Shown in pieces: positions 27,130-35,992 of a DNA stretch of 64,000 nt (positions within the stretch are counted from its first letter, which is position 1; every line of letters starts with the position of its first letter). Made by a program: the position numbers and the translations under genes. Origin of the DNA: Granulicella arctica (GTDB lineage Bacteria > Acidobacteriota > Terriglobia > Terriglobales > Acidobacteriaceae); the NCBI RefSeq assembly GCF_025685605.1, contig NZ_JAGTUT010000002.1, forward strand, positions 124,001 to 188,000, in the 5' to 3' direction. The notes under the pieces were generated by a model that saw nothing but the letters and a program-made list of their open reading frames with translations, was not told where the DNA came from and made no database searches.

Positions 27130-28014
27130 CTAAAGGCCTGAAGGAATACTCGTCAGCACCGGTGATGTCGGATGAGTACGCGAATCGCGGCGTGAATTAA
27201 GCCATAGCTCGGTCAATACTGCGATCGGTCCCACGATGAAGAGTGCGTACAACGGAGCGTAGATACTCTGGTTTAGCCGAAGCCCCATCTCCACAGCCGC
27301 CACCAGAAACGCAACCAGGCACTGCCCCCGAACCGAACGAACCGTTGTCTTCGGATCAGTAATCATGAAGAAGATGAAGAGTTGATACTCGGGCCCGGTC
27401 ACGGGAGCGATCTCCGACAGCAAAGGATCACCGACAATCCAGGACCGGATCAACGCAAACGCAAGGAATGATGTCACATACACTGCACAAATATGAAAAC
27501 GCTTCAGCCGCCAGATGATGACCGAGCCCAGCGACCAGATCACAAGCATCGCCCAAAGGCTGTTTCCCCACTGGATGCTTAGAGCCGTTACCGACTCCGC
27601 AGCAAAGAACAGCATGATGCAGATGCCGAAATTCGAGGGATTCCAGATATGCCGATTTTTCAAACGAACAACATACTTTGAAGTAATCGCGATGGCCGCA
27701 CATAGCGCATACGGCCAGAAGGCCGGAGACCGCAACAGGATGCCAACGCTGATTCCGCTGATGTAAGCACTCGCAAGATGCGGCCACTTTCCCGTCATCG
27801 TTCGCCCGAGACTCAACTCGCAAACAATACTGCAGCCAATGGCCAGTAGCGTCTTCTTCCAGCTCTCAAGAATGCCAAACGAGAAATGGCCCACCAGCAG
27901 GATCATCGTAATGAAGATCGGCGGAATAAAACGATTCTCCATCGTTAGATAGCGCCGCGCCCACGAGTCCGGTGTCGCAGGAGTGAGCGGAACAACGACC
28001 GTTTGCGTACTCAT
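27130..28014 (-). CDS. RnfD/UnbU-like polytopic membrane protein
   Basis: 294 residues with about eight or nine hydrophobic helices. The RnfD/NqrB-like core is seen in KNRHIWNPSNFGICIMLFF and in FFMITDPKTTVRSVRGQ. In Rnf/Nqr subunits the T-x-P-type segment carries covalent FMN; here the loop is ITDPKTT, so flavinylation is possible but unproven. This soluble-partner-free form is the family named UnbU in enediyne clusters. No other rnf/nqr genes are nearby. The gene overlaps the preceding CRTAC1 gene by 4 bp (28011-28014) and is followed by another CRTAC1 gene, so UnbU- and UnbV-type proteins are made together. Confidence 0.88.
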   Translation of the reverse strand: MSTQTVVVPLTPATPDSWARRYLTMENRFIPPIFITMILLVGHFSFGILESWKKTLLAIGCSIVCELSLGRTMTGKWPHLASAYISGISVGILLRSPAFWPYALCAAIAITSKYVVRLKNRHIWNPSNFGICIMLFFAAESVTALSIQWGNSLWAMLVIWSLGSVIIWRLKRFHICAVYVTSFLAFALIRSWIVGDPLLSEIAPVTGPEYQLFIFFMITDPKTTVRSVRGQCLVAFLVAAVEMGLRLNQSIYAPLYALFIVGPIAVLTELWLNSRRDSRTHPTSPVLTSIPSGL

Positions 28015-29804
28015 GAGGGCTCCTTTACCTCGGAGATCCGATCCACAGGAAGGTTCTTCAGCGTCTGGAGTTTACCAGATGGCCAGCGCACGACGATCTC
28101 ATCAATTGCCGTTGTTTTGCCAAGGCCAAAATGGAGGCGCCGATCATTCTCAGACGCGAAGCCGCTGCCACCGGCAATCTGTTGTATCTGTTGCTGCCCA
28201 TTCCACTTGACCGTAACCTGCGCGCCGATCGCGCTGCGGTTGCTCTTCGTGCCTTCCAGCGAGAGTCCAATCCAGTGGTTTTCAGGACTAACCGTGTTCT
28301 TATAGAGCAACAAACGGCCTCGCTGGTTCGCCACAATCACATCGACAGCGCCGTTATTCCAAAGATCAGCCATCGCCACAGCTCGGCCATCCTCGGTATC
28401 TGTCACGCCAGCCATCTGCGCCACGTCAACAAACTTTCCTGCGCCATCGTTCAGCCACACGCGCTTGGATTGATACCCCGAAAGACTACGGCCCTCCATA
28501 GCCGGCCAGTCCTTAGCGTCACCAATAATCGCTGCATTACCGCCTGCCACCTTCGAGTAGTCATACCAATAGTCGCGCTTTCGATCGAGAGAAACGTATC
28601 CATTCGTCAGATAAAGGTCGAGCGCACCATCATTATTCAAATCACCGAACTGGGCGCCGAAGCTCCAACCACCTAACTCCACGCCCATATCCCGAGCAAG
28701 ATTCTCATACTTGATTTGCTCACCCGACGTTCCTTCCTTCGGAACCCAAAGGTTGTTGCCTTGGATCAGCACGCCATCCTCAGAGATATTCGACACATAG
28801 ATTGACATTCTCCCCTGGTTGAAGACGTCGCCAAAGGCAACATTCATCCCACTCTTCGGAGAGAATCCAACCCCGGCTTTTTCTCCTGCCTCGTGGAAGC
28901 GCTTGCCGTCGTTCATGTATAGCTCCGACACGCCGTAGTCATTTGCCACGAACAAATCAGGATGCCCTGTTCCTCGCAGGTCACCAGCAGCCGAGGCAAG
29001 CGACCAACGGCGGCTATCGATGCCAACCTTGGCGCTGACCTCCTCAAACCGCCCGTTCCCTAAATTGTGGAAGAGATACTTACGGCCCCCATTCTTGGCA
29101 TATTCGAAGCTGTCCGGCATCATGCGTGTATTCGCCAGATGCCATAGGTCGACATTCTCCGGGTAGTATCCGCCAACGAACAGATCGACCAAACCATCAC
29201 CGTCATAATCAAACCACACAGCCGTGTTGGCATTGATCCACTGCGGAAGACGCATGTCGTCGCTTACCCGCCGAAAGCCATGCCCCTGCTCATTGTGAAA
29301 GAGCTCCGGCCGACCCCACTTGATGAGGAAGAGATCCTCGTAACCGTCGTTATCGTAATCACCCCAGACACCACCCATGGACACACCCGTCCCCGCCTGG
29401 TTGACATCCGCCACTCCCAACTCAGTTGCCACATCTTTAAATGTCCCATCATGGAGATTCTTATAAAGATGATTCTGGCTCCCAATCGCACTGTTCGTTA
29501 CATAAAGATCGGGCCACCCATCACGGTCGAAATCGACTACCGAGACCGATGCACCCATGGAAGCAACCTGCGGCATAATGTGCGCCAACTTTGCGTCGAG
29601 TTCAGGTGCCTGGTGCGTGAAATCAATCCCAGCCGCATGGGAAACCTCTTCGAAATAGAAACCATGACGCGCCAACGCAGTCCGTCCATCGAACTTCGAT
29701 GAAATGACAGCTCTCGCCGCCCTTTGCTTCATAAGGAACGGGACAGCCAGCAGGCAGGCAAAAACGATCGCCAGTGGTATGCGAAGTAATGTGCCGCGCT
29801 TCAT
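28011..29804 (-). CDS. CRTAC1-type FG-GAP / ASPIC-UnbV exported protein
   Basis: 597 residues. An N-terminal signal or anchor (LLRIPLAIVFACLLAVPFLM) is followed by a start typical of CRTAC1 proteins (FYFEEVSHAAGIDFTHQAP). FG-GAP/VCBS repeats follow (DFDRDGWPDLYV, DYDNDGYEDLFL, DYDGDGLVDLF), then a C-terminal ASPIC/UnbV domain (NRSAIGAQVTVKWNGQQ; SENDRRLHFGLGK). A polar insert around residues 330-420 with RDYWYDYSK is longer than in the 603-residue paralogue. It overlaps genes on both sides by 4 bp, so it is translationally coupled to the large TPR protein upstream and the UnbU-like protein downstream. Confidence 0.9.
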   Translation of the reverse strand: MKRGTLLRIPLAIVFACLLAVPFLMKQRAARAVISSKFDGRTALARHGFYFEEVSHAAGIDFTHQAPELDAKLAHIMPQVASMGASVSVVDFDRDGWPDLYVTNSAIGSQNHLYKNLHDGTFKDVATELGVADVNQAGTGVSMGGVWGDYDNDGYEDLFLIKWGRPELFHNEQGHGFRRVSDDMRLPQWINANTAVWFDYDGDGLVDLFVGGYYPENVDLWHLANTRMMPDSFEYAKNGGRKYLFHNLGNGRFEEVSAKVGIDSRRWSLASAAGDLRGTGHPDLFVANDYGVSELYMNDGKRFHEAGEKAGVGFSPKSGMNVAFGDVFNQGRMSIYVSNISEDGVLIQGNNLWVPKEGTSGEQIKYENLARDMGVELGGWSFGAQFGDLNNDGALDLYLTNGYVSLDRKRDYWYDYSKVAGGNAAIIGDAKDWPAMEGRSLSGYQSKRVWLNDGAGKFVDVAQMAGVTDTEDGRAVAMADLWNNGAVDVIVANQRGRLLLYKNTVSPENHWIGLSLEGTKSNRSAIGAQVTVKWNGQQQIQQIAGGSGFASENDRRLHFGLGKTTAIDEIVVRWPSGKLQTLKNLPVDRISEVKEPS

Positions 29805-32800
29805 TGGCTCCCACCATCCACCAGTGCATCCCGAAAAGCGCTGCCGTCGACATATCGCGTCTGGTACGTCATCCAGTCCTGCTTGTGGTGCTGATACATC
29901 CAGTCATTCTCCAGACTAGTAGGTGGTCCATCATAGTTTTTGCGAGTGTGATGTGGGTACGGCAGCACGTTTTGCGAATAGGCCGAGTTGTAGTCACCAT
30001 CCTTGATCCAGCCATCCCCAGCCAATACATAGTCACGCACCCACCCAACCGGAGGTGCATCAGAAGCCGCGAACCGCAGCGACATCTCGTCACCCGCATT
30101 CATGATCACGTAGCTATCGTCAGTCTTTTCCAGAAGAGGCCGTACGTCTCCGAAGCGCGTGTAGAACCCGGCAAGGTCGCGCCAGATTCTGGAGGTACTC
30201 GCAAGATGGTCATAGTTCGGAAGCTCAGGCGATGAGGCATTGGCCTGACGAACAGCCGAGAATCCACGATAGTGAAGATCCGCAACTGCAGGTGCTGCAC
30301 GATTGATCTTCAGCGGTGTATCCGGCAGGCCCTTCGCCCATTCGATCGAATCCCAGTAGACCTCTAAATTGGTGCGAAGGCGCAGCCGATGCGAGGCACC
30401 ACGCTGGAAGACACCGCTGAGGTCGATCATGCAAATTTTCTTCCGACCCGCCGGAAAGCCGAGATTAGACCGGACGACACGCCAGCCGCCATGCTCATCC
30501 GGCACCTCCATGCTCAACCAGTGTGGTCGCTCGTGCTTACCCTGATCCATCGCCACATTCACGGTGGAGTCCGACGGGTGCAGCCAGCCCTTCGCGATTA
30601 GCCACAGCGGAACGCCTTCCGGAACATGCTCGCCAAGATCGACTTCAACGTAGTGATCCCGAGTCACGCCCTGATACTGCCCTCGGCCAAACGTGTCAAG
30701 GTACTTGCCATCGAGCTTCCGCAGCGTGTCCGTCACATCGGCGCCATGGTCATCGATCGCCCGTGCAATCGGCTGCGGCTCGCCAACCGCCGTGATCGCC
30801 AGCTTCACCGCGGGAACGTCATAACGCTCATCCGTAAACACTTCGGTGCCGATCGGATGATCGACCGTCATCAAGGCAAGCGAGTCATAGAAGTAGGTCT
30901 CCCATAGCTCGCCCGTCACGCGCAGATCATAAAATCCATCTCGCGCCTTCAACTCATCACCACTGATCTTGTACCACTCCTCGGTGGCCGCAATATCCGC
31001 AGTTCCAAGCGCGTTGATGCGTAGGCCAATTGCCGATCCCCACGGCACGGAGTCCTTCACAAAGGACATCTTCTTTCCATCCCATGCAAACAGGAACGGG
31101 CATGATCCTTTCAGCCTCTGCTCCGTCACGATCTCCTGATCGGCCTTCAAACCAAACTCCGCGCGAACCGATCCGTTCGGCCAGACGATTCGTGCAACAT
31201 CAACTTCCTTCTGTGTGCCAAGCCCGAAATGAAGCGCCGGTCCCGTCATCGGCTGCTTTTGCACCAGCAGTCCAGAGCGAATCTCGATCTCTCCACCAAT
31301 CCCGAAAGGATTGATGCGCTGATCCCCGGTCGCCTGTCGCGCACGAGGACGAATCGTCTGCCAGTGATAGTCCTTCGTCCCATGATTTCGTGCGACCGTA
31401 GCGGCTCCGTCAGGATTCAACCCAAGTAAATCGAGACGACCATTCCCCTGCACATCCACCGCATCGAACACCTCAGCCGGCACCTGCAAAGTATCGGCAC
31501 CATGAAAGGCTCCGGTTTCGTCCTGCAGCCACACCACAGCGCCCTTCGCACCAGCCCCGGGCGCAACCGACAACACCATCAGATCCACAGCACCGTTGTT
31601 ATCGACATCTCCAGCCCGCAACCGGATCTCTCCTCTCGGCAGTGACGACGCTCCTGCAAGCTCTCGCTGTGTCCATGCGCCATTCGTTTCCTGGTACGAA
31701 AGCTCGAGTAACTTACCATCATCGCTCACCACATTGAGCCGCAGAAAGCTGTTGACATTCGTGCTGCTCACCGCAACCGCTCTCACTCCCGTCAGCGAAT
31801 CCGGCAACTTGGCCTCAATAAACCTGCCGACACGCTGGTTCGCAAATACGCGCAGCCGCCCGGATCCATCGATCAGCGCAACATCCGGGCTTCCGTCACC
31901 GTTCAAATCAGCCCAGACAAACTGCCGAATGCCCGACACTCCAGCAAAGGGATGGATCGGTGTGAACGTCCCATCGCCGTTGTTCTGCAGCACCGTTGGC
32001 GCTCCCACCTTCGTGCCCAGCACAACATCCAGATCGCCATCGGCTTCCACATCAATCGCCCACGCCCCCGTATATGCCGCACTGGGTACGTTCGCCGGAA
32101 GCTTCATCGCAGCCGTTACATCGACGAAACTGGTCGCGCTCTCCTGCTTGAGGAGGCGCATACCGCCGCCCCCGGCAAACAGCAGGTCCGTCTTGAAGTC
32201 ATAGTTGAAGTCGAACGCCAGCACGCCCTCGGGAGAAGGTCCGACCCCGGACGCACCCCCGGGAAACGGAAGGTCCACCCCGTTCGCAAGATGCACATGA
32301 TGACCATCGCAAGCAGCAACAACCGGTGCATCCGCTCCATTCAATGCAAGCGCTCCGACCCAATCCCACTTGCCCGCTCCCATACCCTGGACGGGCTCGC
32401 TCGAATAGCTCATCGCCGCATCCATCGGAGCAGGGCGTGAAGGCGGATTCTGCATCAGCAGAAAGCGAGTCACAGGTTCCGTCTCTTCGCCCGGCTGCGC
32501 AGCAATCTTGGCCAGACTTGCTCGAAAGCTCGGCTCACGCATCAGCACATTGCGCAGAAACGTAGAACGCGTCGCCGCCGCTCGTGGCTCTGGACCGGCA
32601 GCGGAAGCCTGCAACGCTGCAAGCTGCTGCTTCACCTCCGGCGACCAACCCTCAGACCGTTTCACAATCCGCTCAATCGCCGCATGGAGCGTAACGGCAT
32701 CACCTCGCTTTGCCGAGACCCTGCACAGGTCCACCAATGCCGCCATGTTCTCCGGATCGACACTCAGAATCTGCTGCAGCAGATCTTCGACTTCGGCGTC

Positions 32801-33355
32801 ACTATTTGTGTCGCCCTGCCGTTCGACTTCAGTAGCCAGCCGGTAGACCGCTCGAAGGTTCTTCGGATTCTGGCGGACTGCCTCGCGAAGATCACCGATT
32901 GCTGCCGTCGAATCACCGCGTCCACTCTCCAGGATCCCTAACAGGTAGTCGATCCTGTCGTCGTTCGGTGCAAGTTGGTGCGCTCGCTTCAAACGCTCCG
33001 CCGCACCCTCGAAGTTCCGCTGCCGCAACGCGAGCACGCCCCAGTTGATCCACACCGCGGGCTCGCCAGGTACAAGGTCCGCTGCCCGCGAGAGATCCGT
33101 CTCAGCACGAACGTCGTCACCAACCTGCAAACCCGCCAGCCCGGTATAAAAGGCAGATACAAACTTGGTGTAGGTCTTGGAGTCCGTTGCAGGCAGGTGG
33201 TCACGCGACCTGCACCCGCTAAAGGCCACGCCGCAGCAGGAGAGGATCAGTAGCTCCCGAAGCCGCCCCTGGAGTGAGAGCCCGTCATGCCAACGCCGGC
33301 CACCTGAAGGGGCCGAAGGTAGACCCGTGATAGGCCGAGCGACTGATCGTTTCAT
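29801..33355 (-). CDS. Large TPR / FG-GAP / ASPIC-UnbV lipoprotein-like protein
   Basis: 1184 residues. The hydrophobic segment near residues 33-48 (LRELLILSCCGVAFSGC) looks like a lipoprotein signal; the true start may lie a little inside the given one. TPR repeats span about 65-240 (AVWINWGVLALRQRNFEG), a degenerate FG-GAP propeller about 390-700 (DVEADGDLDVVLG, DLNGDGSPDVAL), then ASPIC/UnbV (INPFGIGGEIEIRSG). A C-terminal domain of about 415 residues begins SCPFLFAWDGKKMSF, matching that of the 1153-residue protein at 17773-21234. First gene of a coupled four-gene unit. A role in assembling or presenting something at the envelope is inference only. Confidence 0.88.
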   Translation of the reverse strand: MKRSVARPITGLPSAPSGGRRWHDGLSLQGRLRELLILSCCGVAFSGCRSRDHLPATDSKTYTKFVSAFYTGLAGLQVGDDVRAETDLSRAADLVPGEPAVWINWGVLALRQRNFEGAAERLKRAHQLAPNDDRIDYLLGILESGRGDSTAAIGDLREAVRQNPKNLRAVYRLATEVERQGDTNSDAEVEDLLQQILSVDPENMAALVDLCRVSAKRGDAVTLHAAIERIVKRSEGWSPEVKQQLAALQASAAGPEPRAAATRSTFLRNVLMREPSFRASLAKIAAQPGEETEPVTRFLLMQNPPSRPAPMDAAMSYSSEPVQGMGAGKWDWVGALALNGADAPVVAACDGHHVHLANGVDLPFPGGASGVGPSPEGVLAFDFNYDFKTDLLFAGGGGMRLLKQESATSFVDVTAAMKLPANVPSAAYTGAWAIDVEADGDLDVVLGTKVGAPTVLQNNGDGTFTPIHPFAGVSGIRQFVWADLNGDGSPDVALIDGSGRLRVFANQRVGRFIEAKLPDSLTGVRAVAVSSTNVNSFLRLNVVSDDGKLLELSYQETNGAWTQRELAGASSLPRGEIRLRAGDVDNNGAVDLMVLSVAPGAGAKGAVVWLQDETGAFHGADTLQVPAEVFDAVDVQGNGRLDLLGLNPDGAATVARNHGTKDYHWQTIRPRARQATGDQRINPFGIGGEIEIRSGLLVQKQPMTGPALHFGLGTQKEVDVARIVWPNGSVRAEFGLKADQEIVTEQRLKGSCPFLFAWDGKKMSFVKDSVPWGSAIGLRINALGTADIAATEEWYKISGDELKARDGFYDLRVTGELWETYFYDSLALMTVDHPIGTEVFTDERYDVPAVKLAITAVGEPQPIARAIDDHGADVTDTLRKLDGKYLDTFGRGQYQGVTRDHYVEVDLGEHVPEGVPLWLIAKGWLHPSDSTVNVAMDQGKHERPHWLSMEVPDEHGGWRVVRSNLGFPAGRKKICMIDLSGVFQRGASHRLRLRTNLEVYWDSIEWAKGLPDTPLKINRAAPAVADLHYRGFSAVRQANASSPELPNYDHLASTSRIWRDLAGFYTRFGDVRPLLEKTDDSYVIMNAGDEMSLRFAASDAPPVGWVRDYVLAGDGWIKDGDYNSAYSQNVLPYPHHTRKNYDGPPTSLENDWMYQHHKQDWMTYQTRYVDGSAFRDALVDGGSQ

Positions 33356-33638
33356 ACTTCTAACATCCTAGCTCGTAAACCCAATATCCCCCGGGCGCAG
33401 CGTCCGGCGCCCACAAGACGATCTAATCCGATGGTCCAATCTTCATGCGCCCGATTGCCCTTTGCAACCGCCTTTGGTTGGACCCCTATCTCCACCCTTC
33501 GGGCGATAGCTTGCATCCTGTAGCATCACTATGATCACAAAGACTTCAGGCAAACTCTGAACGCGGGTCCATTGCGCCTGAGGTTCTTAGCGAGCAGGGC
33601 ATTCTAGAAGATATGTAGTACCAAAGAGGCATTCCGAC

Positions 33639-34430
33639 TTGGCTTCAAAAGAGACTACTGCGTCGACGAGCCCAGACATCCTGGTATGGCTTCGGCCCAT
33701 CCTGCTCATTGCCTTCCTGCTCGGAATCTGGCAGATCCTGATCATGCGCCATCCGGGCGGACTGCTCCCGGGACCCTGGGGCGTAGTCGGCGGCATTATC
33801 GACCTGATCCGTCACGGGCTGCTGCTCAAATATATTGTCGCCTCCCTCTTTCGCGTCACCTGGGGCTTTGGATTGGCCGCCGTTCTGGCTATCCCGCTTG
33901 GCATGGTGATCGGGTGGTATGGCCGTGCAGAGATGGCGCTCAACCCCATCATCCAGATTCTGCGACCGATCTCGCCCCTGGCCTGGATACCAATCGCGAT
34001 CCTCTGGTTCGGTGTCGGTGATGTCTCTGCAATCTTCCTCATCTTTCTCGCCTGCTTCTTTCCTCTCCTCCTGACGGCGATGAATGCTGTCCGAGGAGTT
34101 CCGGCCGTCTACATCAACGCCGGCAGAAACTTCGGCCTGAAACCAGTCCAGCTCTTTACACAAGTCCTCTATCCCGCAGCCGTACCGCAACTCATCGTCG
34201 GCCTGCGAATCACCCTCGGCATCGCGTGGCTCGTCGTCGTCGCCGCAGAGATGATCGCCGTCAACTCAGGGCTCGGCTTCCTCATCGTCGATGCCCGAAA
34301 CGCTGGAAATCGCTACGACCTTGTCGTCGCAGGAATGGTCATCATCGGCGTCATCGGTCTCCTGCTTGACGTCGGCATCAGATCCCTCGAACGGGTCAAA
34401 TCGTTCCGGTGGAGCTACTCGGAGGACTAA
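33639..34430 (+). CDS. ABC transporter permease, SsuC/NrtB/TauC-like
   Basis: 263 residues from a TTG start (LASKETT read as Met-Ala-Ser). Six membrane helices and the EAA-type cytoplasmic loop (NAGRNFGLKPVQLFTQVLYPA, then LPQLIVGLRITLG) identify the binding-protein-dependent permease family that serves sulfonate, nitrate, bicarbonate and related anions. GIAWLVVVAAEMIAVNSGLG is characteristic. It is the first gene of a five-gene run; the ATPase gene follows with no gap. The second permease at 35210 is a close relative, so the channel is probably a heterodimer. The 283 bp upstream contain no clear promoter. Confidence 0.92.
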   Translation: MASKETTASTSPDILVWLRPILLIAFLLGIWQILIMRHPGGLLPGPWGVVGGIIDLIRHGLLLKYIVASLFRVTWGFGLAAVLAIPLGMVIGWYGRAEMALNPIIQILRPISPLAWIPIAILWFGVGDVSAIFLIFLACFFPLLLTAMNAVRGVPAVYINAGRNFGLKPVQLFTQVLYPAAVPQLIVGLRITLGIAWLVVVAAEMIAVNSGLGFLIVDARNAGNRYDLVVAGMVIIGVIGLLLDVGIRSLERVKSFRWSYSED

Positions 34431-35213
34431 TTGGTAGCAGCAGAAAGCATCTCTACAGCGACGACAGCTACACTGCAGGTCCAGAACGTCGCCATGGTCT
34501 TCAACCGGGACGGCAAGCAGACCCGTGTTCTCGATAACATCAGCCTCGACGTTGCCGACGGCGAGTTCCTCTGCATCCTCGGCCCGTCAGGCTGCGGAAA
34601 ATCCACGCTCCTCAACATCATGGCTGGCTTTCTTTCACCTACCAGCGGCACCGTCCTTGCAAGTGGCAATACAGTGCATGGCCCCGACCCGCGCCGCATC
34701 TTCGTCTTTCAGGAACGCGGCGTCTTCCCGTGGCTCACGGTAGAAGGCAACATCGGCTTCGGCCTCTCCGGCCTGGCCCGCAAGGAGCAAAGCCAACGCA
34801 TCGCTCATTACGTCGAACTGGTCGGTCTCAAGGGCTTCGAAAACTCCTACCCCTCCGATCTCTCCGGCGGTATGAAGCAACGCCTCGAAGTCGCCCGCGC
34901 CCTTGCCGTAAACCCCGACATGCTTCTGCTCGACGAGCCATTCGGCGCTCTTGACTCCATCACGAGACTCACTATGCGCAAGGAACTCCTCCGCATCTGG
35001 CGCGCCGAGCGCAAGACCATCATCTTCGTCACCCACGACATTGACGAAGCCGTCCAGCTTGCCGACCGCGTCGTCGTCATGAGCGATCGTCCAGCAACCA
35101 TCCAGCAGATCGTCACCATCGACATTGTTCATCCCCGCGACATCAGCTCGGCCCGCTATCTCGAGCTGCGTGACGGCATCTTCCAGCAGATCGGACTGGC
35201 TCACCACGTATGA
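34431..35213 (+). CDS. ABC transporter ATP-binding protein, SsuB/NrtD/TauB-like
   Basis: 260 residues, TTG start directly after the permease stop codon. Walker A is GPSGCGKST, the Q-loop VFQERGVFPWLT, the signature DLSGGMKQRLEVARA, Walker B MLLLDEPFGALD and the H-loop IIFVTHDIDEAVQLAD; all are intact. The DIDEAVQLADRVVVMS ending is typical of the nitrate/sulfonate/taurine importer group. It energises import at the cytoplasmic face together with the two flanking permeases. Its last bases overlap the second permease start by ATGA (35210-35213). Confidence 0.93.
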   Translation: MVAAESISTATTATLQVQNVAMVFNRDGKQTRVLDNISLDVADGEFLCILGPSGCGKSTLLNIMAGFLSPTSGTVLASGNTVHGPDPRRIFVFQERGVFPWLTVEGNIGFGLSGLARKEQSQRIAHYVELVGLKGFENSYPSDLSGGMKQRLEVARALAVNPDMLLLDEPFGALDSITRLTMRKELLRIWRAERKTIIFVTHDIDEAVQLADRVVVMSDRPATIQQIVTIDIVHPRDISSARYLELRDGIFQQIGLAHHV

Positions 35214-35992
35214 ACTCTCTAGCCACTCCCGCCCGTTGGGAACGGGCTTTCTGGCCTGTACTTTCGCTCCTGACCTTCGTGGCACTCTGGCAGCTCTGCG
35301 TTCTATGGTCGGGTACCAGGATCTTCCCCTCGCCTCTCAATGTTGAGAAGGGTCTGGTCGAGCTACTGCACAAGCATGTTCTCTGGAACGACATCGTCGA
35401 CTCTCTCCGCCGCGTCGCCATTGGCTTTGGCTGTGCCGCGCTCGTTGGGATTCCGCTCGGCCTCGTCCTCGGCTGGTACCCCGCCATCAACCAGGTCATC
35501 AATCCCGTCATCCAGATCCTGCGGCCGATCAGCCCGCTCGCCTGGATTCCCGTCACGATCCTCCTCTTCGGCATCGGCGACCATGCGGCCACAGCGCTCA
35601 TCTTTCTAGGAGCGCTGTTTCCCATCACGGTCGCCTGTGTAGCCGGTGTCGCCAACGTTCCCTCCGTATATCGCCGCGCCGGTCGCAACTTTGGCCTCAA
35701 TCCCTTCCAGCTACTCACCCGTGTTGTCTTCCCCGCAGCCCTCCCGCAGATCATCGTTGGTCTCCGCATCGCTCTCGGTATCGCCTGGCTCGTCGTCGTC
35801 GCAGCGGAGATGGTCGCCGTAGATTCCGGCCTCGGCTACCTCGTCATCGACTCACGCAACTCCGGCAAACATTACGATCTGGCCGTAGCGGCCATGCTTC
35901 TCATCGGCATCATCGGCCTCCTGCTCGACCTCCTCTTTCGCTCGGCAGAGCGTCTCAAATCCGTTCGCTGGGGATTCCGCCATGACGCTTAG
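35210..35992 (+). CDS. ABC transporter permease, second subunit (SsuC/NrtB-like)
   Basis: 260 residues with six membrane helices and the family loop (RAGRNFGLNPFQLLTRVVFPA; LPQIIVGLRIALG). It is strongly similar along its whole length to the permease at 33639: both contain INPVIQILRPISPLAWIP-like and IAWLVVVAAEMVAV-like segments, so the pair arose by duplication. Overlaps of 4 bp upstream and 11 bp downstream show tight coupling with the ATPase and the binding protein. Confidence 0.92.
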   Translation: MNSLATPARWERAFWPVLSLLTFVALWQLCVLWSGTRIFPSPLNVEKGLVELLHKHVLWNDIVDSLRRVAIGFGCAALVGIPLGLVLGWYPAINQVINPVIQILRPISPLAWIPVTILLFGIGDHAATALIFLGALFPITVACVAGVANVPSVYRRAGRNFGLNPFQLLTRVVFPAALPQIIVGLRIALGIAWLVVVAAEMVAVDSGLGYLVIDSRNSGKHYDLAVAAMLLIGIIGLLLDLLFRSAERLKSVRWGFRHDA

